In this document: positions 25,165 to 37,300 of the stretch, one piece after another
How positions within the stretch are numbered: position 1 is the first letter of the stretch
Layout: each line of letters opens with the position of its first letter
NCBI GenBank assembly: GCA_008638375.1
Contig: CM018047.1
Coordinates: forward strand, 48,033,679 to 48,097,678
Length of the DNA: 64,000 bases
Source of the DNA: Nyssa sinensis
Taxonomy: Eukaryota > Streptophyta > Magnoliopsida > Cornales > Nyssaceae
Reading direction: 5' to 3'
The notes under the pieces: generated by a model
What the model was told of the DNA's origin: nothing
Database searches by the model: none
The model's input: the letters and a program-made list of their open reading frames with translations, nothing else
Translations under genes and position numbers: made by a program

Positions 25165-26490
25165 TATGATAATACTTATAAGTTAATTAACCATGTAGAT
25201 CACTAATATAGTATTATTTTGACTAATCTGGCCTTGAATTAAAAAAAGGTTAACAGTTCATACTTCGGAAACCAGTATTTTGGTTCTTTTTTCTTTTCTT
25301 TTAACTGCTTCCATGTTGTTTCCTTTCACATGAGTTGAAGTCAATTGCTGACTTTTTTTAGCGTAAAAATAGCAACATCTTGTAAATAAAGTATAAAAAG
25401 TACAAACAATCCTCTTTGCAATTTAATTTAACAAATTCTAATCCTAATTATTTGAGATGAATTATAAAATATTATCATGTTACTATGCTCTCATGCAGTT
25501 ACTTTCAGAATTTATATTCATAAGAAATTTGACAAAATTCTATACTGGCAAAACTTTTATTTTTCTTATTTTAACAGTTAATTTAAATAAAGAGAATTAG
25601 AGAAAAAAGAAAAGATTAAGGTAAAGAGATAGTTAAATCGTTCGTTTGGAAGTTTTTAAAGGAAAAAAAATTCGGAGAGAATAAGAAAGAGAGTTTGAGG
25701 GGTTTAACCAATTACTCCAATCTCTTCAAAAGTTGAGAGATTTGGAGAGAAAATAAAGTGCAATTAATGAATTTTTTGAATTACCAATAATACCTATAAG
25801 GAAGGAATTAAAAATTCTAAACATAAAGAAAAAAAAAAGGGTATAATTGTCAAATTATTTTGTATACTTTCTTTTCTTTTCTCTCATAATTGATCATTCA
25901 AATAAAAAATAATGATTTTTTCTTTTTCTTTTTTTTCTCTCATAAACTATCAAATAAGATAAAGATGAACAATTTCTTTTCTTTTTTTCACTTTTCTCTT
26001 CAATTTTAAATTTTATTTTATTTTATTTTTCTCTCCAAAACTTCCAAACAAAGCATAAAACTTGAGACCGGTTGCATCATCTAAGAGATATAATTAGTGG
26101 TCCACAATATTCAAAGTTATATCTCCAATTGTATTTTCATTGTGATGTATTAATATAAGATGACTTTAAAAATCACACCAGGAGACCAAAATTATCTCAT
26201 AACATACATCATATTAGAGATATTTATTAAAAATCTCTCACATTTTCTCAAGAACAAAATCAACAAGAGGACAGAAAGTCCATATCATTCCTTACTATTT
26301 AACTTCTTGCACCCTGTTAGGCTGTAAACGGGCCGAATCTGATCTGACCTCGTTAAAAACTAATTAAATGGATCGAGTATAAATCTGCTGGATAATACCT
26401 GTTAAAAACCCGACCTGCTAAATCATTAAAAAGCACACACTCTCTTTCTTTAATACAATATTAAAGTTAGAGTATTTAACCTCCTAACAA
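25165..26490. other. AT-rich intergenic spacer
   Basis: The spacer contains CT/AG-rich and A/T-rich stretches and no supported gene. Confidence 0.5.
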
Positions 26491-26494
26491 AGTT

Positions 26495-26495
26495 A

Positions 26496-26532
<37 letters not shown>

Positions 26533-26583
26533 TACATACATACATACATACATAAAAGTTAGAGAGAGAGAGAGAGAGAGAGA
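26495..26583. repeat. Compound microsatellite (TA)n(CA)n(CATA)n-(GA)n
   Basis: TA, CA and CATA tracts run into one another from 26495 to 26552, and a GA tract follows at about 26562-26583. Confidence 0.9.
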
Positions 26584-26847
26584 GTCTGAGTGAAGTTGTC
26601 GTTTTCAACCTTCTACTACTGTCTTGTGTTATGAAAATGTTTTAGATATCACTTTATAAAATTGTTTAATGAGTCTAACTATCAATACCCAATTTCATTC
26701 AATAAACATTCAATTAAAAATCATTATAAGCATTCTTTTGTCTTGAATGAGTAATTTTTATTTTATTTTATGACATTTTTATTTTATGTCATTTTTATTC
26801 TATTTCCTATTATATTTAAGAGTAAGGCAACCTTTTGCAGGCCTAAA

Positions 26848-27310
26848 TTATTGATAAAAATCAAAAGATTTCTAGATAACGATTATTGTCATTTTACCAT
26901 TTATCATGTATCCAATCGTAAGAAAAAAAATATAAATAATATTGCCCATCACATGAAATAGTTTTAATTAACAATGACATAATTAAGGCCAATAAAATAT
27001 TTTATTTGTAAAGCCAAATTAGACTACCTAAATAGAAAATTTTAGCTCCTAATTTTTTATTTTTTATTTTTGCAAACGGGTAGGATATTGGAGTCGGAGA
27101 TCCGGATCCAAGTCTGAGTCTAGTTGAGGCGGGACTTATCGGGTTCGGATCCGGGTCTAGACCAGTTTAAACTTAATGGATCCAAATCTTAGAAGGTCTA
27201 TTCAGACCCAACCCATTGATAAACCTACGCCCTGTCCTACGTCTTGTGTATATTTCTAAATGTTTTTAGCACACAACATGAAGACAAAAGGTACCCAATT
27301 TAAAAGCTTT
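26848..27310. repeat. Segmental duplication, copy 1 (about 0.47 kb)
   Basis: This block matches 27499-27970 in the same orientation with scattered differences and small indels. Shared landmarks are TTGATAAAAATCAAAAGATT, TAGCTCCTAATTTTTTATTT, GTCTAGACC(A/C)GTTTAAACTTAA and AAGACAAAAGGTACCCAATT. Confidence 0.8.
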
Positions 27311-27477
27311 TGGATTTTTCACCTTTCAAATGGACTTTTGAGATAATTGAGTATTTGTTTGGACTTTTTGATATGTCCGTTTGGGCATTTTCAAGACCAA
27401 AACAGGCATTTTGGAAAAATGCTAGTAAGTAACTTTTTCCGAAACATTCGTTTCCACCGTCCATTCAAACGAGAACT
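27311..27477 (-). mobile_element. Truncated Tourist-like MITE fragment
   Basis: This is an inverted, diverged copy of most of the 28276-28491 element. It retains the end ...CAAACGAGAAC next to TTA but lacks the other terminus. It sits at the junction between the two duplicated blocks. Confidence 0.65.
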
Positions 27478-27498
27478 TAGTCTGGTACGCGTAAACTG

Positions 27499-27970
27499 TT
27501 GATAAAAATCAAAAGATTCCTAGGTACTAATTATTGTTATTTTACCATTCATCATATATCCGATCATAAGAATGAAATATACAAAAAATATTAGCTATCA
27601 CATGAAACAGTTTCAATTAACAATGACAGAATTGAGGCTAATAAAATATTTTATTTGCAAAGTCAAGTTGGACTATTTCAAATAAAAAATTTTAGCTCCT
27701 AATTTTTTATTTTTTATTTTTACAAACGGGTCAGGTTTTGGAATCAGAGACCCTAATCCAATAGATCTAAGTCCGGGTCTAATTGAGACGAGTCTTAATG
27801 GATTCAAATTCAGGTCTAGACCCGTTTAAACTTAACGGGTCCAAAATCTTAAAAGGTCTATCCAAACTCAATTCATTGACAGTCGTCCACCCTGTCCTAC
27901 ATCTTGTGTATATCTAAATGTTTTTAGCACACAACATGAAGACAAAAGGTACCCAATTTAAAAGCTTTTT
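27499..27970. repeat. Segmental duplication, copy 2
   Basis: Direct repeat of 26848-27310; see that entry. Both copies contain GGGTCTAGACC-type purine/pyrimidine motifs that look like the remains of an older repeat, but no coding frame. Confidence 0.8.
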
Positions 27971-28275
27971 CGATACGCTGGTACAAGAAATTGGAATGTG
28001 ATGAGGCTATTCGCAATGGACGGCTAGCCTTTTACTGGTTTCTGCAAGTTTACTCATACAGCTCCAAATTAATACAATCATATCTAGGTTAAATATACAG
28101 TTAAATTCCTGAAACTCTGGTTGGTCAGCTATATTTAACAAGATATATAATACAATCCTTGAAAGGTGTGTTATATATAGATTTAAGAAGGAAAAGTTGC
28201 AGGTAGTCCTTCTTTTCTTTTATTTTTATGTAACAGTTAGAAGTATTTTATGCTAGTTTACGTGTAACAGATTAA

Positions 28276-28491
28276 GTGCTCGTTTAGATAAGCAGTGGAA
28301 ACAAACGTTTTGGAAACAGACGTTTCGGAAAAAGTTATTTATTGATACTTTTCTAAAACGTCCATTTTGGTCTTAAAAATGCACAAACGAACATTTCAAA
28401 AAGTCCAAACAAATACCCAATTATCTTAAAAGTCCATTTGAAACGTGAAAAATCCAAAACAGGCGATGGAATTGCCCATCCAAACACAACC
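28276..28491. mobile_element. Tourist-like (PIF/Harbinger) MITE
   Basis: 216 bp flanked by TAA on both sides (28273-28275 and 28492-28494), the 3-bp target typical of PIF/Harbinger elements. The ends are imperfect inverted repeats: GTGCTCGTTTAGATAAG on the left and, reversed, GGTTGTGTTTGGATGG on the right. There is no coding potential. Confidence 0.72.
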
Positions 28492-28494
28492 TAA

Positions 28495-28620
28495 GTCTCT
28501 CTCCCCATGACAGCTGTCAACGATCGATGAAGAAGGAACTCGAACTTGAGATACTTAAATTTTATCTTCAATGCCTTTATAACTCGGTCACACCCCATGT
28601 GATAGTCTTTCTCAATTTCT
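28495..28620 (-). repeat. Candidate tRNA-derived SINE fragment, copy B
   Basis: On the minus strand it resembles 9105-9250: GACCGAGTTATAAAGGCATT (A-box-like), AGATAAAATT, then a B-box-like AAGTTCGAGTT and TCGATCGTTG. It directly abuts the Tourist-like MITE. Confidence 0.33.
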
Positions 28621-28629
28621 ACAATTTGT

Positions 28630-29880
28630 AATTCAAATATACACAACCGTACTAACAACTTTTTTTTTTGTTTTTTTTGTTTTCTATGTTTAGGTGAAAC
28701 TGATAACTATTGAGACCAAAATTATTTGTTGATGGAATCATGTTGATAGCAATTAAGAGAGAATGGAAAAGATTTTATAATTTCTAGGATTTTTGACACA
28801 GATGAAATGTAATAGGATGGATATAAATAAAATCACTATCCAAGAACAGGAAATACTCACATAAATAAGAGAATAAAATTTCTAAAATTTAGAATATGAA
28901 TATTATTGATCAAATCTGAATACTAGAATTATGTTACATCATATTTACAGAATTAAAAAATTAATACTTGATTAGAAAATCCTAACTCCTATAATAATCA
29001 TAATAGGACTAAGAAAATAAAAAAAATTAAAATAAATGAAAATTGGACTTTCCGCAATTGAGCCCATAGTTGGAAATTAAATAAGAAAACCAGAGGATAG
29101 TCATAAACAATAAGTCAATAAGAATTTTCTATATAGAATAATTGACAAATTAAAAGTTTTCATGAATAGTAAAAACAACTAATCCAAGGCATCAACGATG
29201 TGATTTGATCAAAAAGCAATTTCGAGTTCTTGGGTCAAATATAGGAATCATAAGTCCCTCAAATTGGATCTATCAAAACTGGGTGACTTCTTACTTTTTC
29301 ATTTCTCTAAAAACTCCTCTGCCCCACCACTTGTTTTACTTTAGTTTCAAAATTTCGAGTGAAACATAAGTGGCTACTACTTAAACCAAGCTTCATTCTC
29401 TTTTGTTCTTTTCCTCCATAAGATGCCTCTAGCCTATACATGAGCCCACCAAAAGAGTTATGAAGAACTGCAACCAATATATGTGGCCGGTAATAGAAAG
29501 GCACCAAATGGTGGATGGGCGGCTTGTGGTGACTATTAACTTGCATTGTCAAACACATTTATATGCCACAATACTTGCCGTGTCATTGTTTCATAGCAAA
29601 CATCTACGCCGGATGAGAGGAGAAATCTCCATTTGGTGATCATGAACATATGTATATTGGTAACAAATGTAACTAATTCATTCTTTAGTAGATCTCGTAA
29701 GCCACGTAATAATAAGCACTTTCAATGACATTCTGTCATGTGTATTATGTCTTACTAAAAAAAGATGAATTATATTTCAAATGACATAATCTATATCTAT
29801 ATCTATACTACCTATAAATGTATGGATCCACTAACATGTTTTCTTCAAAATTGTTTTACACTTTTACTTGACACAAATAC
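28630..29880. other. AT-rich intergenic spacer
   Basis: No supported gene or bounded element. Short open frames here have no recognisable composition. Confidence 0.5.
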
Positions 29881-29888
29881 CATTTATT

Positions 29889-29988
29889 CCTTGTCCTTTC
29901 CTATTCCCATTCTCTTCTCTTTACTCTTTGCCCTTTCCTATTCCCACTCTCTTCACTTTACTCTTTGTCCTTTCCTATCCCCACTCTA
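29889..29988. repeat. 37-bp minisatellite, about 2.7 copies
   Basis: CCTTTCCTAT recurs at 29895, 29932 and 29969, each time followed by (T/C)CCCA(C/T)TCT and a pyrimidine-rich linker ending TTTACTCTTTG. Confidence 0.85.
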
Positions 29989-30241
29989 ACAATTCTCTTC
30001 CTTTATTTGGGCTTTGGATTGGCTGCATAGTAGAACAGAGTTTTTGTTGTATTTCTCATGCTGAGAAAGTTTGCATGGATGTGGAATTGCTGTGGCCTAT
30101 CGTTCACTTTCCCTCCAATTGACACTGGTTGTCCTTCGTATGGTCAAATAATTTGAATGAATCATAAGAAGCATTGTGAATGTTCTGTATTATTTTTTTA
30201 TTCTTTGAAGCGATGTATCTGATTTTCATTTTTTCTTGCAT

Positions 30242-30530
30242 TCAGCAATGGGAAGTATCAAATTTCCATTCCGTGGTATCTCCCCTTAGGACCTCCACCA
30301 CCAATCGTGGACCATATCTTACAGCCCTGCCCCTGCCAATAGTCACACACCTATCAGGACTCATTTCTCCAGCTTGTCTAATAAACGTACGCATGTCAAA
30401 TATCTCTTGCCTATCAGTTGGTGATCCACTTCTAAAAGATCGACGCAGAACGTGTGAAGAAGCATTAGTTGCTTGTCTGCCAGCATGGCGGCCGAGTCCT
30501 GCACCACCTTCTTTCATATCATCTGGGCCA
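30242..30530 (-). pseudogene. Unidentified protein-like fragment, possibly a terminal exon or captured gene piece
   Basis: The minus strand has an open frame of about 95 codons in locally less AT-rich sequence, ending ...TEWKFDTSHC then TGA. It reads like real protein: many Arg and Asp, strings such as SGSPTDRQEIFDMRTFIRQ and RAVRYGPRLVVEVLRGD, and little low complexity. A good 3' splice site (GGCCCAG) sits just upstream near 30531. I found no adjoining exon in the window and do not recognise the family. It may be a stranded last exon, a transposon-captured fragment or a decayed gene. The plus-strand frame over the same bases looks like its shadow. Confidence 0.35.
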
Positions 30531-31289
30531 GAGTGATGGAAAGAAGCTAGTCTTATTAAAAAGACACATTATCACAGGTTCAAAAAATTTCTTTGAAGAG
30601 ATGCTCATGTCGAACAGAAAAGACAGGATGTTTAATTAACTGGACCTTGGTGGTAGGCATCAATTGGCCATCCTCACATGCAAAAATAAAAAGAAACCAA
30701 GAAAGTGACCTAATTATTTGTTGTGTAATGATATGAGAAGCATCCCTTCTGTTAGGTTCAAATCATTTTGGCCTTTTGTAGACCACACCCACCCCAAAAA
30801 CCAAAAAAAAAAAAAAAAGGACCTAATTAAGTACCTAACCCATGTGAAAGATGCCCACATATAAAAACTGTTTTCACAGGGCAAATGCCCCAACATTTCA
30901 ACAACCCTTACGTCATGGGACGCCAATGCAATACAAATTTCAACATGCTGAGCTCAAACTTTTATATAGTTGTATTATTACATCTCGCATGTAGTACCAT
31001 GTAATCCCACCACCATCCATGCTAGGTACCATTAGTACGTACGGTTGATGATTATTAGACCTTATGAGAAATGAGACCAAATTACATAAAATAATCAAAT
31101 AGCTATACTATGGAAGTGGTGGTACAAAATCAGTTACATTATATGAATATGTTTTATTTTGAAGTATTAAGGAACCTGTGACAATATGGATAAGACATTT
31201 ATTTGAATTTCCTACAAAATTTAGGTGCTGGTACAGGGGTTACTTTGGTGTAAAGTGGGGATAATTCTGTCAATCAAGTTTCAAAAACT

Positions 31290-31294
31290 GAGTC

Positions 31295-31329
<35 letters not shown>
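31290..31329. repeat. (TA)n microsatellite
   Basis: A TA tract about 420 bp upstream of the small myristoylated-protein gene. Confidence 0.85.
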
Positions 31330-31331
<2 letters not shown>

Positions 31332-31676
31332 TGGTATGTTAATAAGAGCAACTTAGAGTGCTTAAGAAATTAAATCAAATTTGGACTGATCGTAGAGAAT
31401 CTAATCAATGATACATTGGATCTCTCATAAACTAATAGGGCTTTGGGGGACCAGACTTTTTAAGGTATTAACAAATGCGTTTGTCAGAAGCTAACAAACA
31501 GCTATAGAATATGTACTCACATGACTCTCAAACAAAATAGGAATCAAATGCATATTATATGGGAAGTGGTGGTGGTGGTGGTGGTCTCAAGCAAATGAAT
31601 CTTCTCATTTCCTGGCCTTCCTCCATATGCTCTGCCGTAATAGCCGGCAAACTCATGTGCTTTCTTCACCTCTCTC

Positions 31677-31685
31677 TTTATATTT
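31677..31685 (+). promoter_or_regulatory. Possible TATA element of the small-protein gene
   Basis: TTTATATTT lies about 70 bp before the ATG in CT-rich sequence. Plant promoters are often this compact, but the match is weak. Confidence 0.3.
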
Positions 31686-31752
31686 CAGCTTGCTTTGTCT
31701 TCTCTGATCCCTCTCTCTTACTGCCCATATCTCTGTCTCTTTCATCTCTATA

Positions 31753-32166
31753 ATGGGGAATTGCATAGCAACTGGCACAATTGTAGCCCAGGATGAGCAA
31801 GATGAGCCGCGAAGCGAAGCAAATGCGATTGAAGCGACGAGATCAGTCACTTCACCTAGGTTAGGGTCAGAGAGGCCTGCCAATGGTGGAAAGAAAAAGA
31901 TGGTGAAGTTTAAGTTAAGCAAAGAAGATGATATTGGTAGAAAAAGCCATGGAGATTCAAAAAGTGGGGTTGTGAGGATTAGAGTTGTGGTGACACAGAG
32001 AGAGTTGAACCAGATATTGAACAATGAGTCCAAGTATTCTTCTGTGGAGCAATTGTTAAGAGCAATGAAGTCAAGAAGCACAAAAGTCTCTCAAGTTAGA
32101 GCAAGTGATGGAGGCATGAATGGCAATTGGAGACCAGCTTTGGAGAGCATTCCAGAGGACCATTGA
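31753..32166 (+). CDS. Small plant protein with predicted N-myristoylation (MGNC start)
   Basis: A single open frame of 137 aa starting MGNCIATG and ending ESIPEDH-stop. Gly2 with Cys4 is the classic signal for N-myristoylation plus palmitoylation, so the product is probably held at the plasma membrane. A basic patch GGKKKMVKFKLSK (residues about 46-58) follows. A hydrophobic-alternating stretch VVRIRVVVTQRELNQIL (residues about 73-89) resembles the core of plant PADRE/DUF4228-like small proteins, and a tail resembling W(R/K)PALESIPE is common in them. I infer this family loosely; no function can be assigned. The start codon is supported by the MGNC motif and by the CT-rich leader just upstream. 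Codon use and lack of stops argue for a live gene. Confidence 0.8.
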   Translation: MGNCIATGTIVAQDEQDEPRSEANAIEATRSVTSPRLGSERPANGGKKKMVKFKLSKEDDIGRKSHGDSKSGVVRIRVVVTQRELNQILNNESKYSSVEQLLRAMKSRSTKVSQVRASDGGMNGNWRPALESIPEDH

Positions 32167-32185
32167 TGCCGCTGTAATTTTATCA

Positions 32186-32192
<7 letters not shown>

Positions 32193-32229
<37 letters not shown>
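32193..32229. repeat. (TC)n microsatellite in the 3' UTR of the small-protein gene
   Basis: About 18 TC units begin 26 bp after the stop codon. Confidence 0.9.
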
Positions 32230-32234
<5 letters not shown>

Positions 32235-32289
32235 AAGCTTGATTGTATATTGGTGAGTCTACTTTGATCACCATAGCACAGTACTTGTT

Positions 32290-34110
32290 TTAAGATGGTG
32301 CTAATTAATATTGTGAAAGTTTAATGGATCCTTCTGTAATTGATACAAGAGTATATGTTGTATACTTGGGTGCATATATGGGATCCATCATCCATACACA
32401 TAAATGGCATCTTACCTGACTTTGGATGTAACATAACCATTTTACCATAACATACTTGTGTTATGGTAATAAGTGTTGTTTTATCTTATGACTGGTGTTA
32501 TCCTCCAAAATGATACATATACATGCATTTTCAATATCATTTAGTAGTACTATAATAAGTCCAGAGGCAATGGCTAATCACATAATTTGTTACAAATTTA
32601 TGAGTAAAATTTGCATGTGTTCGTTACTTTGACTTATTATGTTAGACTAAAGATCATTTTTCTTTCAATATATATCTTCGTTGTATCTTAAATGTTAATT
32701 TATAACAAGGATATTGTATGATACATAGTAACGTTACATCCATGTAAAAAAAAAGTCATGGGATTCGCCAACAACATAGATTACCGTAAGTCTTATTTAA
32801 ATTTAAATAAAAAGATTCAAATTTATTCATTAATTTTAAAAATAGCCTTGGTACATTAGTAGGTGAACAAAAAGAGATGAGTAAATTTGATATAACAAGC
32901 ATTTTTCTTATAGGAATAGATTATAGATGTTGAGGAATGCATTTATTTGGTTTTTGAGCCCAAGCTTTTGCTATGCATTTCTAAGTTTTGTTGGTTTAAA
33001 TTGTCAAAATACTTCATTTTTACAAGATATTTGTACTTTACATAAATATATAACGAATTTATATGTTGATAATTGAGTGAATTTGTTACTAGTCAAAACT
33101 CTATCTATCTATGGAGAAATTCAGCTTTTTAGGGTACAAATATTGAATGCAAAGTATAGAACTAACCACCTTTTACATTGATTAAAAGATTCACATTAAA
33201 TTAAGAGAAAATGATAATTTAAAAATTTTATAACACATATAGTACATTGACTTTTTAAATTAGAATCTTGTTTTGGAGCATCCAAATATTTTTTTTTTTT
33301 AAATTGAGATGGAAAGAGTAAATGAATTTCTTCATCACTCTACTCTACTCTACTATATTTAAGTATTTTTTTATTTTAAATATTTAAATTGGATATCTCA
33401 TAACATTACATAAAGACATGCTTGAAAAGACACACATATATGCCTCACAATACCCTAATGAAATTTCTATAAATCACAATGATATCATTTGCTTTTTCAC
33501 CCCTCCAATGAAACCTCTACATTTCTTATCAGTAACTCACTGAAAGTGAAGAAAAAAAAATTAACTCAAATCTCATGACTAACATACATCTAAAACCACC
33601 ACAACTATGATTTTTCAAAAATTAATTTCTCATTATGACATTAGTCATTTTATCATAAAATAATAATTGTTTCCAAAATCATCGGAAAACCTTTTTTTGG
33701 TGGGTTATATGACAAATAATTATCAACGCAAAACCCTTTTTTTTTGGTGTGCATACCCTTAAATTTTCTCAAAGTTAATATATGAATGTGTGTGTGTGTG
33801 TTTTTTATTTTTTATACTTTCCATAATAAAATGAAAGATCTCAATTATTTAAGATTGCTACAGTTTTGTTATTCTAATTTATTTAAGATCATTTCGGCAG
33901 CTAGACCACATAGTTCAAGTAAATAGAAATCATGAAAGAACCTAAAAAGTAAAGTGAAGATCTAGAATCAAACAAGGTCTATGTAGTGGCAGTTCAGGGC
34001 AGCCGTTGAGACTGTCTGAGAGAGTGATAAATCTTTAATTATACAATGCCCAAGAGGATCCCTGAGGAAGACATTTAAACACTAATAACAGGCAAAATCA
34101 TTTTCAAATG
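32290..34110. other. AT-rich intergenic spacer
   Basis: No supported gene. Short TG and T runs occur (for example 33788-33801). Its right end includes the 3' UTR of aconitase. Confidence 0.55.
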
Positions 34111-34118
34111 GAAAAGAA

Positions 34119-34125
34119 TTTTATT
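34119..34125 (-). terminator. Possible poly(A) signal of aconitase
   Basis: AATAAAA on the minus strand about 200 bp beyond the aconitase stop codon. Confidence 0.4.
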
Positions 34126-34320
34126 ATACTCAGAAATAGTTTTTCCTTTTGTCAGCAAGAAAACTTGCCTGCAAACCTGGAATAAATTTAGAAATTCCGG
34201 TCCCTCCCTAAAGGGGGTATGATATTTTATATCATTAAAAACTTTATTCCCTCCTCACATTTTACAAAATTGAAAGAGCTCGCCAGATGACACAAGGCCG
34301 CTGACCAACAATGCAATCAC

Positions 34321-37300
34321 TTACTGCGTAATCAGTTGCCGAATAACATATGGCAATATGCCTCCATGATTGAAATAAGCCAATTCCACCTGCAAATGCG
34401 TTTGAAGTAGTATCAGTGTCAACTCAACTCCTATACAGCACAAATCTACTAGAAGAACAAAAAAAAAAAATTTTTGTACCAATGCTGCATAACACTAGGA
34501 CTATATTTCTTTCCTCTAACAAATGCTCATATGGTAACACAGTCAGGTCTATTTTGTTATTATCATTGCAACAAGACTAGGACTACCACACGAGCATTTT
34601 TTCATATCTAATATTATACATGTATATATGCTAGCAACATTGACTACATTGTTCTCCATTTCAGATAATGATTTTCCATAATCCCTCCCCCTCCCTAAGA
34701 ATAAAGTGAGCCATATTATATAATTTTGAAGAGTAGTAAGGCTCCTGGTTTCCAGTAAGAAATCAATTTTCTTCTTTTCCTAACAGAAAAGAAAAAGATA
34801 TTTCCACAACTCATATGCCACACTATTTTTTCCAAAGCATAAAAACACATCCCTAAGAAAGAAAGAAAGGAGAGAGAAAGAGGGAGGGGGAGAGACAGAG
34901 AGAGTAAGAAGTACCTCAGTGTCAAACCGCGCTGTGCAGGTGAAAGATTTTCCAGTGTCAGTAGTGACAGTAACATCTTGGCCAGGCCTGATCTCATCAA
35001 TTTTGCTTGGGAGATCAATGGAATAACGCTCATGACCCATCAATCCTAGTGTGTCTGCATCCTCACCAGGCTTGAAACAAAGGGGAATGATGCCCATTCC
35101 TACCAAGTTACTACGATGGATCCTCTCAAAACTTTTAGCAATCACTGCTTTAACTCCCTGTTACATACTAATACTTATTAAAATTGACAAAAGATAAGAC
35201 AATACAGATTTATGGGAAGTGTGAACCTGTTCTAGCAGCCATATACAAATACTCACCAACAACATTGGGCCTTTTGCAGCCCAATCTCGGGAGCTTCCAC
35301 TTCCATACTCTGCTCCAGCCAAGACAATAGTATCCTGCCCAGCAGCTTTGTACCTCTGAAAAAGTAGATTGATACAAAGAATGAGTAATAACTTATGGTT
35401 GAGTTATTTACCATTTTCTGCAGTTGATGCCACATTCAAATTCACAGGATGATGAAAATGTCCCATTCAGGGAGGGGGGGAAAAACTACCAAGATCCATA
35501 ATACTTGGTGCTTCCAGTTCTGACAATGATGAAGCAAGGAAAGAAGAATTCTAGTGCTGGTTTATTAATTATTTTCAAATAAGAATGTTACTCTCAGTAA
35601 AGGGTATTACATTCTTAACGCATTCGGTTTGGGAATTCAGCTTCCTTCAAAAGCTGCTATTATTTTAAACAACATTGCTAAGAAATCAAGGGCTTATTTT
35701 CCGGAAAAGAACATTCATTAGAAATTCAATCTTACCATGGCAAATAATTGACTCAAGCATAAAAGAGACAACAAAGTAACATAGCCAGGTATGAAAATGA
35801 AAAAAAGTTAGAATTAAGGAACTTACCATTGCTGCATCAAACACATAGAGTTTCTCTCCGGTAGGAATATGAACTGTCTTTGGGCCAACTTCCCCATTTA
35901 ATAGCTTGTTAACAAGGCGGATATTGGCAAATGTTCCTCTCGCCATCACTTCATCATTACCACGACGGCTGCCATAAGAATTGAAGTCCTTGCGATCCAC
36001 CCCACGCTCAAGGAGGTACTTTGCAGCAGGACTATCCTTGTGAATGCTTCCTGCTGGGGAGATGTGGTCTGTTGTAATACTGTCACCAAAATTTAGCAAG
36101 CAGTAGGCATCTTTCACTCCATGGGACCCCGGAGGATCCATGGTCATGTTTTTGAAATATGGGGGCTCATGAATGTAGGTAGAATTCGTGTCCCATGAGT
36201 ACAGAGTGGCAGCTGGGACTGATAGTTGATTCCACATGGGATTGCCCTTTGTAATAGCCTCATAAGTACTCTTGAACATATCAGGCAATACACTGGATTG
36301 AACAACCTAAACGATAAATAGTAAACTATCTAAGTTAATTTATAAAAGATAACTACTATGTCAAAATGCAAACTTAATAGTGAGTACCTCTGCCAACCTA
36401 AACGATAAATAGTAAACTATCTAAGTTAATTTCTAAAACATAACTACTATGTCAAAATGCAAACTTAATATTGAGTACCTCTGCTATCTCTTCCGTAGTT
36501 GGCCAGATATCCTTGAAATAGACATTATTACCATCCTTCCCTACTCCAATTGGCTCCTTATCAAAGTCAATGTCAACCTGGAAAAATAATTTCACATTAT
36601 CACAACCTGAGGCGATAGAAAATAATACTACAAAGTGTTATTACGTATCAGAGAAGAAAAAACTTTATTGATGTCCTTCTAAAAGATGAATTGAACTTTC
36701 AATTTCCTAGGTAGGGGCTGTTCAAGTTCATAAACTAAACAAATATAAATACAAGATTGCAGCTTTTACAGAAAACTTGACTCCTTAGATGGCCAACCTA
36801 CTGCACATTTCTTCAAAAATTAACCAGAACGTGAAATTGGGAATCGGGCAACAAAAACTACTCGTACACTAATGCCCAACAGTCGACAGAGTTGACACTC
36901 AAATAAATCTAGTCTAAAATATACACGTATATACATGAGCATTCTCTTCAATGACAGTAAATAGCCTATACTATGATACTACTAGCTCAGGAAGCCAAAA
37001 TAATATACATACATGCACATGTATATAAATTGACAGAAATTGTCCATGTAGGAAGGTCAGATTTAGAGAGAAAGAGAAAGGGGGGAGTGCATACATAATG
37101 ATAAGAAGTATTCATTCACCCCCTCATTTCTCAATTATTTCTTCTATTCAAAAGTTACAACTCGTCATATTTTTGCCGGAATATATTTCACCAAACAGAT
37201 AATAAGGAATTACAAAAGTGCTACTGTAATTTTTATTAAGTACCGTGCCAGCAAGAGCATAGGCAACCACTAAAGGAGGTGAAGCAAGGTAGTTAGCTCT

